A DNA stretch of 64,000 nucleotides from Pseudomonas nabeulensis (GTDB lineage Bacteria; Pseudomonadota; Gammaproteobacteria; Pseudomonadales; Pseudomonadaceae): positions 1 through 64,000 of the forward strand of contig NZ_QUZT01000023.1 in NCBI RefSeq assembly GCF_004682045.1. The letters are read 5' to 3'. Of the stretch, positions 34,022-41,908 are shown in pieces. The position numbers and the translations under genes are program-made. The notes beneath the pieces are model-generated. The model was given only the letters and a program-made list of their open reading frames with translations. It had not been told where the DNA came from and ran no database searches. The first letter of the stretch is position 1. Each line of letters opens with the position of its first letter.

Positions 34022-35385
34022 GTTTCGTCGAGGCGTTGGGCCAGGGCTTCAACCTGCTCCTGACGCTCGGCCTGGCTCAGCTTGGCGTGGGGGTTGAGGG
34101 ACGACCATTGCGGATGGGCGCGGGCTTTGTGCAGCGCGTCCGGCAACTTGCCCTCACGCCAGGTTTTGTCCTGGGGTGTGTCGACCTTGATGCTGTGCAT
34201 CGCCGCGTGGCCACGCAGGTTCAGGGCCTTGAGCAATTGGCGTTGGCGCAGGGCAAGCAGGCGCAGCACGCTGTCGTCCACGGTCAGCTCGCGTTGGCCC
34301 TTGATCTTGCCCAGCAGGCGGCTGCCGTAGCTGCGTGCGGTTTGCAGCGCGCCGCCGGCAATCGCACCGGCCAGGGCGGCGGCGCCCAGCGTTAAACCGC
34401 CGACCAATAGATCCACCCCGGCACCGGCGGCCGCGCCGGCGGCGATTCCGCCACCGACGCGTACGCCCAGTTGTTTTAGGGTTTCGGGGTTGAACAGGTC
34501 ATCGCCCCAGCGGCCATCCAGCAATGGCAGGTCGCTGGCGTCGGCGTCTTGGGGGCGGAATCCGAACAGCTTGAGCAGCGCCTCCACGCATTTTTGTTCG
34601 CGCTGGCGCACTGCCTTGCGCAGTTCGCCAATGGCGTGTTGTTCGTCCTCGATGACCACGCTGCGACGACACGCGGCGCAGTCGATCAGCAGTTCAGCGA
34701 TCAAGCGTGCGGCGCTTTGCTGACGGGCCTGGCGCTGGGCTTCCTGATCAAGAATCAAGCGTTCCAACTGGGGCCGAGCGTTTTCCAGCAACAGGGCCAG
34801 GCTTTCATACAGGCGTCGCTCGCCGTCTTCCGGCGGCGCCACGCTGTCGAAGCGCACCAGAGCGTGCAGGCCGAGTCGGGCCAGGGCTTCGCGCCAGTCC
34901 GGCTCGCGGTGGTCGCTGCTGCTGACGAAGTTGAGCACCGGCAGCAATGGCTTGCCACAGCTGGCGAGCACTTGCAGCTCGTCGCGGTACTTGGCCAGCA
35001 CCGGTTCGCGCGCGTCGATCACATACAGGCCGGCGTCCGAGGCCAGCAATTGGCGCAGTACCTTGGCTTCCTGTTCGAAACGCTGGCGTGCCTCGCTGCC
35101 GTCGAGGAAGCGTGCCAGACGGGCGGGGCCGTCGAGACGTTCGCCAGGACGGTCCAGGCGTTCCAGGTAATCGAGCAAGGCGATGGCGTCTTCCAGGCCG
35201 GGGGTGTCGTACAACTCCAGCAAGGCTTCGCCGTCCACCGACAGGCGTGCGCCTTCCACATGCCGCGTGGTGCTGGGGCGATGGGAGACTTCGCCGAAGC
35301 CCACGTCACGGGTCAGCGTGCGCAGCAGAGACGTCTTGCCGACATTGGTGTGGCCGACCACGGCGAGTTTCAGCGGTTTAGTCAT
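34018..35385 (-). CDS. DUF3482-domain GTPase
   Basis: 455 residues. An Era/TrmE-like G domain at the N-terminus shows the P-loop VVGHTNVGKTSLLR, switch-region threonines in RPSTTRHVEG, and the G3 motif LYDTPGLED. The C-terminal part holds a long Gly/Ala-rich hydrophobic stretch (GGGIAAGAAAGAGVDLLVGG and on) that could form a membrane hairpin, then a charged end. It overlaps by 8 bp with the upstream DUF2868 gene; the pair is conserved side by side in pseudomonads. The cellular role is unknown. Confidence 0.83.
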   Translation of the reverse strand: MTKPLKLAVVGHTNVGKTSLLRTLTRDVGFGEVSHRPSTTRHVEGARLSVDGEALLELYDTPGLEDAIALLDYLERLDRPGERLDGPARLARFLDGSEARQRFEQEAKVLRQLLASDAGLYVIDAREPVLAKYRDELQVLASCGKPLLPVLNFVSSSDHREPDWREALARLGLHALVRFDSVAPPEDGERRLYESLALLLENARPQLERLILDQEAQRQARQQSAARLIAELLIDCAACRRSVVIEDEQHAIGELRKAVRQREQKCVEALLKLFGFRPQDADASDLPLLDGRWGDDLFNPETLKQLGVRVGGGIAAGAAAGAGVDLLVGGLTLGAAALAGAIAGGALQTARSYGSRLLGKIKGQRELTVDDSVLRLLALRQRQLLKALNLRGHAAMHSIKVDTPQDKTWREGKLPDALHKARAHPQWSSLNPHAKLSQAERQEQVEALAQRLDET

Positions 35386-36748
35386 GACCGGTCTCCAGCC
35401 AGTTCAGCGGCGCGCTGTCGGCGAAGGGCAGCTCCAGTTGTTGCAGCGCGGCGTGCCAGTCCCCCAGGCGCTCGGCGTCCAGCGCCTGGCCGGGTGGCGC
35501 TTGCAGCAACCACACGCGGGTTTCGCTGGCGCTGCGGGCCAGTTCGGCGATCAGCGCCAGACTGCCGCGATCCGGCGAGCGGCGCGGGTCGCAGGCGATG
35601 GCCAGGCGTGCGGGTGGAAAGCGCGTGAGTTGCTCCAGCAGTGTGTGGCGCGATTCGCGGCTGTCGAGGATGCCGGCGTTCTTCACCGTGGCAGGCAGTT
35701 TGGGCGGCCACGGGTGTTGGTCATCCAGTTCGATGGCTACCAGCAGGGCGCCGTCGCTGTGCAGTTCGCTGACGCCGCCGGTGACGTGGTGCAACTGGTC
35801 CGGTGCCGCGTCGCTGACGCCGAGGCGTTCGCTGCTCGGCATCAGGCGTTCGCGCAGGTGGCTGTAGCCGGGCAGGTTGAGGTCCAGGCGCAGGGCATCG
35901 CGCCCGCGTTTCCAGCGCCACAGGCAGAGCAGGGCTAGGATCAGGCGCGGCAGCAGGCCGTAGACCAGCAATACGCCCACCAGCCAGGCGGCCCAGGCTT
36001 GGCGGGCGCTTTCGATATTCAGGGCGGAATCGCCGCTGGCGCGGATCATGTCGACCGTAGGCACGTTGAAGCCGAGCAGGGCGGGCAGGGTGCCCAAGGC
36101 TTGGGTCGCGGCGACGAAGGTGTCGGCACTAAGGATGGTGGTTTCCCACACGAAGCCGTAGCGGCGGGTGGCGAGTAGCGTCAGAAGAATCACCAGCGCG
36201 CTGAGCAATGCCAGCAGCCACAGGCTGTTGACCAAGATGCCCACGGCCCAGCGATTGAGTTTTTGTCGTTGCAGCAGCAATAGCAGTGCGGGAGCCAATT
36301 GGGCGGCCTTGGCATCACGGGCGAGTTTTTCGCTGAGCCACAGCCACAGGCGCCCGAGGCTGTCACCGTGTTCACCCGCAAACAGTAGGCCCAAGGCCCA
36401 ACTGATTAACAGAATCAGATTCAAGCCGAGCAAGCTGCCCAAGGCCCAGAACACGTTCACCGGGGTCAGGCCGTTGCCCAGCGCGGCGAAGGCCAGGCCG
36501 GCGCCGCTGATCACTGCGACGACCGCCAGCAGCACCAGCGCCAGGCGTGCACCTTGCAGCCAGCGGGTGAGGGCGACTGTCAGGCCGTCGCGCTCGGCCA
36601 GGTGCAAGGCGCGCTGTTGAATGCGCGTTGGCAAGTCGCCACCGGCCGCGCGGGCCAGGCGGTTGGCTTCCTGGTCTTCCAGGTTGCCTGCGTGTTCTTC
36701 GCGCAGGCGCACGGTTTCTGTCAGCCAGAGTGTGTGCAGAGGAGTCAC
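35378..36748 (-). CDS. DUF2868-domain inner-membrane protein
   Basis: 456 residues. It begins with a cytoplasmic segment rich in Arg and Glu (LTETVRLREEHAGNLEDQEA). It then has paired membrane helices (ALVLLAVVAVISGAGLAFAA with VFWALGSLLGLNLILLISWA; GILVNSLWLLALLSALVILL; and VGVLLVYGLLPRLILALLCL), with the remainder being a cytoplasmic C-terminal domain. This matches DUF2868, of unknown function. It is translationally coupled to the downstream DUF3482 GTPase, suggesting a membrane complex whose activity is gated by GTP. Confidence 0.8.
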   Translation of the reverse strand: MTPLHTLWLTETVRLREEHAGNLEDQEANRLARAAGGDLPTRIQQRALHLAERDGLTVALTRWLQGARLALVLLAVVAVISGAGLAFAALGNGLTPVNVFWALGSLLGLNLILLISWALGLLFAGEHGDSLGRLWLWLSEKLARDAKAAQLAPALLLLLQRQKLNRWAVGILVNSLWLLALLSALVILLTLLATRRYGFVWETTILSADTFVAATQALGTLPALLGFNVPTVDMIRASGDSALNIESARQAWAAWLVGVLLVYGLLPRLILALLCLWRWKRGRDALRLDLNLPGYSHLRERLMPSSERLGVSDAAPDQLHHVTGGVSELHSDGALLVAIELDDQHPWPPKLPATVKNAGILDSRESRHTLLEQLTRFPPARLAIACDPRRSPDRGSLALIAELARSASETRVWLLQAPPGQALDAERLGDWHAALQQLELPFADSAPLNWLETGHD

Positions 36749-36817
36749 GCGCTGTCCTGTTGTGTGATTGAGTCTGGAGCATAACCCCAGGCTCGTTGCT
36801 CTGGTATTCTCGTCGCC

Positions 36818-37330
36818 ATGAAAAAAACTCTCCCTTTAAGCCTGATCGCAGCCCTCGGTGAAAACCGCGTGATCGGCGTCGACAACAGCATGCCCTGGCA
36901 TTTGCCGGGGGATTTCAAATATTTCAAGGCCACCACCCTTGGCAAGCCGATCATCATGGGGCGCAAGACCTGGGATTCCCTGGGTCGACCGTTGCCGGGA
37001 CGCTTGAATCTGGTGGTCAGCCGTCAGACCGATCTGGCGCTTGAAGGTGCGGAAGTTTTTCCGTCACTGGAGGCTGCGGTTGAACGCGCCGAAGCATGGG
37101 CGCTGGCGCAGGGTGTGGATGAGCTGATGCTGATCGGCGGGGCGCAGTTGTATGCGCAGGGGCTGGAACAGGCGGATCGCCTGTATTTGACGCGGGTGGC
37201 GTTGAGCCCGGAAGGGGATGCGTGGTTTCCGGAGTTTGATTTGAACCGGTGGAAGTTGGTGTCGAATCTGGAGAATCCGGCTGAAGGCGATAAGCCGGCT
37301 TATAACTTCGAAGTCTGGGAAAAAGCCTAA
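36818..37330 (+). CDS. folA: Dihydrofolate reductase
   Basis: 170 residues. It reduces dihydrofolate with NADPH and is the target of trimethoprim. Key features are IAALGENRVIGVDNSMPWHL with the Met20-loop region, PGDFKYFKATTLGKPIIMGR, RKTWDSLGRPLPGR, and LMLIGGAQLYAQGLEQ before the C-terminal sheet. No strong ribosome site is visible before the ATG at 36818. Divergent from the DUF2868 gene; it supports thyA, about 12 kb away, in thymidylate metabolism. Confidence 0.97.
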   Translation: MKKTLPLSLIAALGENRVIGVDNSMPWHLPGDFKYFKATTLGKPIIMGRKTWDSLGRPLPGRLNLVVSRQTDLALEGAEVFPSLEAAVERAEAWALAQGVDELMLIGGAQLYAQGLEQADRLYLTRVALSPEGDAWFPEFDLNRWKLVSNLENPAEGDKPAYNFEVWEKA

Positions 37331-37333
37331 AAG

Positions 37334-37438
37334 CATCGGGGGCAAGCCCCCTCCCACATTTGACAGTATTCACAGATTTTGATTTGTGAACACAGTCAGT
37401 GTGGGAGGGGGCTTGTCGAATCGTCGCACCGCCCCGAT
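37334..37438. repeat. REP pair, group I, outward-facing, forward arm with replaced loop
   Basis: The inverse arm is standard. In the forward arm GTGGGAGGGGGCTTG is followed by TCGAATCGTCGCACCG (37416-37431) and then CCCCGATAG, so one C is replaced by the same 16 bases seen at 6056-6071. It lies between the convergent folA and cystine transporter genes. Confidence 0.88.
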
Positions 37439-37447
37439 AGCTATCTA

Positions 37448-38839
37448 TCAGGCCTGCGCTAATTCAGCATGCTCATCAGCATCCAGCAGCGCCTTATCCG
37501 TCTGCCCCATGATCTGGCTGGTAATCGCCCCCGCCGTCATCGAACCATTCACGTTCAACGCCGTACGGCCCATGTCGATCAGCGGCTCCACGGAAATCAG
37601 CAGCGCCACCAGTGACACCGGCAAGCCCATCGCCGGCAGTACGATCAGCGCGGCAAACGTCGCACCGCCGCCGACGCCGGCAACCCCGGCCGAACTCAAG
37701 GTCACAATCGCCACCAGGGTCGCGATCCACAGCGGGTCCAGCGGGTTGATACCCACGGTCGGCGCGACCATCACCGCCAACATCGCAGGGTAAAGCCCGG
37801 CGCAACCGTTCTGGCCGATGGTCGCGCCAAACGAGGCGGCGAAACCGGCGATGGACTGCGGGATGCCCAGGCGACGGGTCTGCGCTTCAATACTCAGTGG
37901 GATGGCTGCGGCGCTGGAGCGGCTGGTGAAGGCAAATGTCAGCACCGGCCATACCTTGCGGAAGAAGCGCAGCGGGTTGATCCCGGCCAGGGACAACAGC
38001 AGGCCGTGCACCACAAACATCAGGCCCAGGGCCAGGTACGACACCACCACAAAACTGCCGAGCTTGATGATGTCTTGCAGGTTGGAACCGGCGACCACCT
38101 TGGTCATCAGCGCCAGCACGCCGTACGGCGTGAGCTTCATCACCAGACGCACCAGGCGCATCACCCAGGCTTGCAGGGTGTCGATGGCGTTGAGGACTTT
38201 CTGGCCTTTTTCCACGTCATCCTTGAGCAGTTGCAGCGCGGCAACCCCCAGGAACGCAGCGAAAATCACCACGCTGATGATTGACGTCGGCTTGGCCCGT
38301 GCCAGGTCGGCGAACGGGTTGGACGGCACGAACGACAACAGCAACTGCGGGATATTCAGGTCGGCGACCTTGCCCGCGTAATCACTCTGGATCACTTGCA
38401 GGCGCGCCATTTCCTGGGTGCCGGCCACCAGGCCTTCGGCGGTGAGGCCGAACAGGTTGGTCAGGCCGATACCAATCAACGCCGCAATGGCGGTGGTGAA
38501 CAGCAGGGTGCCGATGGTCAGGAAGCTGATCTTGCCCAGCGAGGACGCGTTGTGCAGCCGCGCTACCGCGCTGAGGATCGACGCGAACACCAGCGGGATC
38601 ACGATCATTTGCAGCAATTGCACATAGCCGTTGCCGACCAGATCGAACCAGCCGATAGAGGCCTTGAGCACCGGGTTGCCGGCACCGTAGATCGAATGCA
38701 GTGCCACACCGAATGCCACGCCCAGCACCAGGGCGAACAACACCTTCTTGGCGAGGCTCCAGTTTGTGCGGCGGGTTTGTGCCAGGCCCAGTAACAGGGC
38801 CACGAACACCAGTAAGTTGAGAATCAGGGGCAGATTCAT
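37448..38839 (-). CDS. tcyP: L-cystine / dicarboxylate-type sodium or proton symporter (TcyP/YdjN-like)
   Basis: 463 residues from the ATG at 38839 (GGAGC upstream), the exact length of E. coli YdjN/TcyP; the 60 longer codons of the open frame are not supported. It belongs to the DAACS family: about eight helices, with the substrate and ion motif [13 protein letters not shown] and [13 protein letters not shown], then a Gly-rich [20 protein letters not shown] and a late [11 protein letters not shown] block. It imports cystine for sulfur use. Encoded alone, divergent from the phosphorylcholine phosphatase gene. Confidence 0.85.
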   Translation of the reverse strand: MNLPLILNLLVFVALLLGLAQTRRTNWSLAKKVLFALVLGVAFGVALHSIYGAGNPVLKASIGWFDLVGNGYVQLLQMIVIPLVFASILSAVARLHNASSLGKISFLTIGTLLFTTAIAALIGIGLTNLFGLTAEGLVAGTQEMARLQVIQSDYAGKVADLNIPQLLLSFVPSNPFADLARAKPTSIISVVIFAAFLGVAALQLLKDDVEKGQKVLNAIDTLQAWVMRLVRLVMKLTPYGVLALMTKVVAGSNLQDIIKLGSFVVVSYLALGLMFVVHGLLLSLAGINPLRFFRKVWPVLTFAFTSRSSAAAIPLSIEAQTRRLGIPQSIAGFAASFGATIGQNGCAGLYPAMLAVMVAPTVGINPLDPLWIATLVAIVTLSSAGVAGVGGGATFAALIVLPAMGLPVSLVALLISVEPLIDMGRTALNVNGSMTAGAITSQIMGQTDKALLDADEHAELAQA

Positions 38840-39035
38840 TGAAGCTCCGTAAGAGGCTGCCAATCGCGTGAGCCAGCGATTGCGAACCGGAAAGCCTAAC
38901 AGCTTGAAATATAATGATTTAATAACAATATGGAATGGCGACTGTCGTTTTTGGAATAAGCGCTGGACGCTCTGGCGCATGCCACTGACACCGGGATTTG
39001 TTAGCGTCGATCTTTTCACTCAGGGAGAAACGCTT

Positions 39036-40094
39036 ATGAAGCTCGCTTCGCAACTGTTCGCCGCCGCGCTGTGCCTGGGCCTCGCCAGCCAAACCATGGC
39101 CGCCACCGAGTTGAAACACTGGCCGGCTCCCGCCGCCAAGCAACTGAACGCGATGATCGCCGCCAACGCCAACAAGGGTAACTATGCGGTGTTCGACATG
39201 GACGACACCAGCTACCGCTACGACCTCGAAGAATCCCTGCTGCCCTATATGGAGAACAAGGGCCTGATCACCCGCGACAGCCTCGATCCGTCGCTCAAGC
39301 TTATGCCGTTCAAAGACACCGCCGACCATAAGGAAAGTCTGTTCAGTTACTACTATCGCCTCTGCGAAGTGGACGACATGGTCTGCTACCCGTGGGTCGC
39401 CCAAGTGTTTGCAGGCTTCACCCTCAAGGAACTCAAGGTCCAGGTGGATGAGTTGATGGCGTCCGGCAAACCGGTGCCAGTCAGCTATTTCGAAGGCGAT
39501 GTGGTGAAAACATCCGAAGTCCAGCCGCCGAAAGCCTTCACCGGCCAACAGGAGCTGTACAACAAGCTGATGGAAAACGGCATCGAGGTGTATGTGATGA
39601 CCGCCGCTTCGGAAGAGCTGGTGCGCATGGTCGCTGCCGATCCGAAGTACGGCTACAACGTCAAACCCGAGAACGTCATCGGCGTGAGCACCCTGCTCAA
39701 GGACCGCACCACCGGCGAGCTGACCACTGCGCGCAAACAGATCGCCGCCGGCAAATACGACGAAAAGGCCAACCTCGGCCTGGAACTCACCCCATACCTG
39801 TGGACCCCGGCGACCTGGATGGCCGGCAAGCACGCGGCGATCCTCACTTACATTGACGAGTGGAAAAAACCGGTGATCGTGGGCGGTGATACGCCGACCA
39901 GCGATGGCTACATGCTGTTTCACGATGTGGATGTCGCCAAGGGCGGCGTGCACTTGTGGATCAACCGCAAGGACAAGTACATGACCCAGCTCAACGGCAT
40001 GATGGCCAAGCATGCGGCGGCGCAGGCCAAGGAAGGGTTGCCGGTGACGGCGGATAAGAACTGGGTGATTGTGAAGCCGGAGGAGATCCAGTAA
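39036..40094 (+). CDS. pchP: Phosphorylcholine phosphatase (HAD superfamily)
   Basis: 352 residues from the ATG at 39036 with CAGGGAGAAACG upstream. A signal peptide (MKLASQLFAAALCLGLASQT, cleaved near MA/ATE) exports it to the periplasm. HAD motif I reads FDMDDTSYRYDLEESL, motif II is TAASEE, and motif IV is GGDTPTSDGYML. The block length and the SYRYDLEESLLPY stretch match P. aeruginosa PchP, which cuts phosphate from phosphorylcholine so that choline can be used as a carbon and nitrogen source. A generic acid phosphatase remains possible but less likely. Confidence 0.82.
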   Translation: MKLASQLFAAALCLGLASQTMAATELKHWPAPAAKQLNAMIAANANKGNYAVFDMDDTSYRYDLEESLLPYMENKGLITRDSLDPSLKLMPFKDTADHKESLFSYYYRLCEVDDMVCYPWVAQVFAGFTLKELKVQVDELMASGKPVPVSYFEGDVVKTSEVQPPKAFTGQQELYNKLMENGIEVYVMTAASEELVRMVAADPKYGYNVKPENVIGVSTLLKDRTTGELTTARKQIAAGKYDEKANLGLELTPYLWTPATWMAGKHAAILTYIDEWKKPVIVGGDTPTSDGYMLFHDVDVAKGGVHLWINRKDKYMTQLNGMMAKHAAAQAKEGLPVTADKNWVIVKPEEIQ

Positions 40095-40109
40095 GACCGA
40101 GGCGCCCTT

Positions 40110-40182
40110 ATCGCAGGCAAGCCAGCTCCCACACTTGATCGGGTTCACACAGTCAAAATGTGGGAGGGGGCTTGCCCCCGAT
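40110..40182. repeat. Degenerate REP followed by a group I REP
   Basis: The left element reads ATCGCAGGCAAGCCAGCTCC, a diverged inverse arm with the internal C-run broken by AG. The right element is a standard group I forward arm. The pair is outward-facing and lies downstream of pchP. Confidence 0.75.
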
Positions 40183-40299
40183 GGCTGCCTCTAGGGCAAT
40201 GCAAAAGCTACAGCAAAAATAGATATCAATTGCGAACCAATCTCATCCTCTGCTAGCGTGCGCACCTCCTGAACCCCTCGTTCTTCTCAAGGTAGTGCT

Positions 40300-40833
40300 G
40301 TGTCCTCCTGGAATTCGCAGATCGCGCGCCTGTTCGCGGAGCAGAAGAAAGCCCTCGAAGCCTTTGTCACTCGCCGCACCGGCAGTGCCCAGGTGGCCGC
40401 CGACCTGACCCAGGAATCGTTCCTGCGCCTGGCGCGCCTGGACTCCGGGGAGAAGATCGACAACCTCCCAGCCTTCCTGTTCACCATCGCCAGCAACCTG
40501 GTGCGTGATCACCAGCGCCAAGCCATCCGCCGCGAGCGCCTGGACGCGGGTGAACCCAGTGAAGAACTGCCGTGCAGCAACCCCGGCGCCGACGAGCAAT
40601 TGGCCGCTTACCAGCAGGAGCAACTGATGCAGGACGCGATTCTGGCGTTGCCCGAAGCGACTCGGCAGATCTTCCTGCTCTATCATGTCGACGAACTTTC
40701 CTACCGCGAGATTGGTGAACGCCTGTCGATCACCCCGCGCAGTGTGGAATACCAATTGCGTCGCGCCTTGATCGAATGCCGCGCCTACATCAAGACGCGG
40801 CTTGCCTGCGACACACAAGGACGTCGGTCATGA
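40300..40833 (+). CDS. ECF sigma factor, FecI family
   Basis: 177 residues starting at GTG (40300) with CAAGG upstream. Region 2 is QVAADLTQESFLRLARLD and DNLPAFLFTIASNLVRDHQR; region 4 is LPEATRQIFLLYHVDELSYR with the DNA-binding helix GERLSITPRSVEYQLRRAL. This is the iron-starvation FecI/FpvI group, which directs transcription of a TonB-dependent receptor gene. The stop overlaps the FecR start (ATGA), so FecR is translationally coupled. Iron control by Fur is expected from the family. Confidence 0.92.
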   Translation: MSSWNSQIARLFAEQKKALEAFVTRRTGSAQVAADLTQESFLRLARLDSGEKIDNLPAFLFTIASNLVRDHQRQAIRRERLDAGEPSEELPCSNPGADEQLAAYQQEQLMQDAILALPEATRQIFLLYHVDELSYREIGERLSITPRSVEYQLRRALIECRAYIKTRLACDTQGRRS

Positions 40834-41777
40834 CTGCCCCCCTTACTGGCGACGAGTTATTTGAAGAAGCGTCCGGCTGGTATTTCCGCCTGCAAGCCGA
40901 GGACGTCACCCCGGCCGAGATGGACGCCTTCGCCACCTGGCTCGGCCAAGGCCAGGCCCAGGATGACGCGTGGCAGGAAGTGCAGGTGTTGCTTGGCGGT
41001 CTGCGTGAACCGGCGCGGGTTGTCCGTCGTGCCGAACAGGCTGCATGGCGCAAACCGGCGCGCCGCTGGGCCTGTGCTGCCGCCGTGTTGCTGGCGCTGG
41101 GGCTGACCGTGCAACACACGCCCTGGCTCGACCGCCTGCGCGCGGACTACGCCACGGGTACCGGCGAATCGCGCACTGTCGAATTGGCCGATGGCTCCCG
41201 GTTGCAACTCAATACCGACAGCGCGATTCAAGTACGTATGAGCGACGGCGAACGTCAGATTCGCCTGCTGCGCGGTGAAGGATTTTTCAGCGTGACCAAA
41301 GACCCGGCACGGCCCTTTGTGGTGCAGTCCGGCGAAGGCTGGGTCAAGGTGGTGGGCACTCAGTTCAGTGTGGCCCGGCGTGATGCGCAGACGCGGGTGC
41401 AGGTGGCCCAAGGCAAAGTCCAGGTCAGCGCCGGCAGCGGCACGCCGGTTTACCTGGAGCCGGGACTGGCGGTGGAGTATCAGGACCAGCACCTGGCCGA
41501 CGTCCACGGTTTCGACCCGGCCAGCGGCTTCGCCTGGCGCCAGCGGCAACTGGTGTTTCGCCAGCAGCCGCTGTCGGAAGTGGTCAGCGAGTTGAACCGC
41601 TATTGGCCAGGCAAGACGTTGGTGCTGGGGGATGCGCTGCGTAATCGCGTGGTTTCTGGCGTATTTGAAATCGACAAACCCGACGCGGTGATCAAGGCCT
41701 TGGAATACACCCTCAACCTGCGCGCCGAGCACTACACCCCCTATTTACTGGTATTGCGCGAGGGCAAAGCGTCGTAA
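40830..41777 (+). CDS. FecR-family anti-sigma / sigma regulator
   Basis: 315 residues from the ATG at 40830, overlapping the sigma-factor stop by four bases. An N-terminal cytoplasmic domain (DUF4880-like: EASGWYFRLQAEDVTPAEMDAF) precedes a single membrane helix (WACAAAVLLALGLTVQHTP, about residues 88-106) and a periplasmic FecR domain (GESRTVELADGSRLQLNTDS, GEGFFSVTKDPARPFVV). It senses the STN domain of the receptor next to it and controls the FecI-type sigma factor. Confidence 0.93.
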   Translation: MTAPLTGDELFEEASGWYFRLQAEDVTPAEMDAFATWLGQGQAQDDAWQEVQVLLGGLREPARVVRRAEQAAWRKPARRWACAAAVLLALGLTVQHTPWLDRLRADYATGTGESRTVELADGSRLQLNTDSAIQVRMSDGERQIRLLRGEGFFSVTKDPARPFVVQSGEGWVKVVGTQFSVARRDAQTRVQVAQGKVQVSAGSGTPVYLEPGLAVEYQDQHLADVHGFDPASGFAWRQRQLVFRQQPLSEVVSELNRYWPGKTLVLGDALRNRVVSGVFEIDKPDAVIKALEYTLNLRAEHYTPYLLVLREGKAS

Positions 41778-41908
41778 ACGCAACTTTCTCAAAATATTTT
41801 CAGGGTTTCCCCGCAGGCCGTCGTCCTTGATCACTGAGGCGCAAATAGTAAGCACTCTCAAGTAGTGCGGCGCCGATCACAGACTTTTTGCACCGGGGAG
41901 CACCATCC

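Noticed and set aside
40200..40250. AT-rich stretch upstream of the FecI-type sigma factor that looks like a Fur box
   Set aside because: Fur control is expected for this family, but the match to the 19-bp Fur consensus is weak by eye, so it is not listed as a site.
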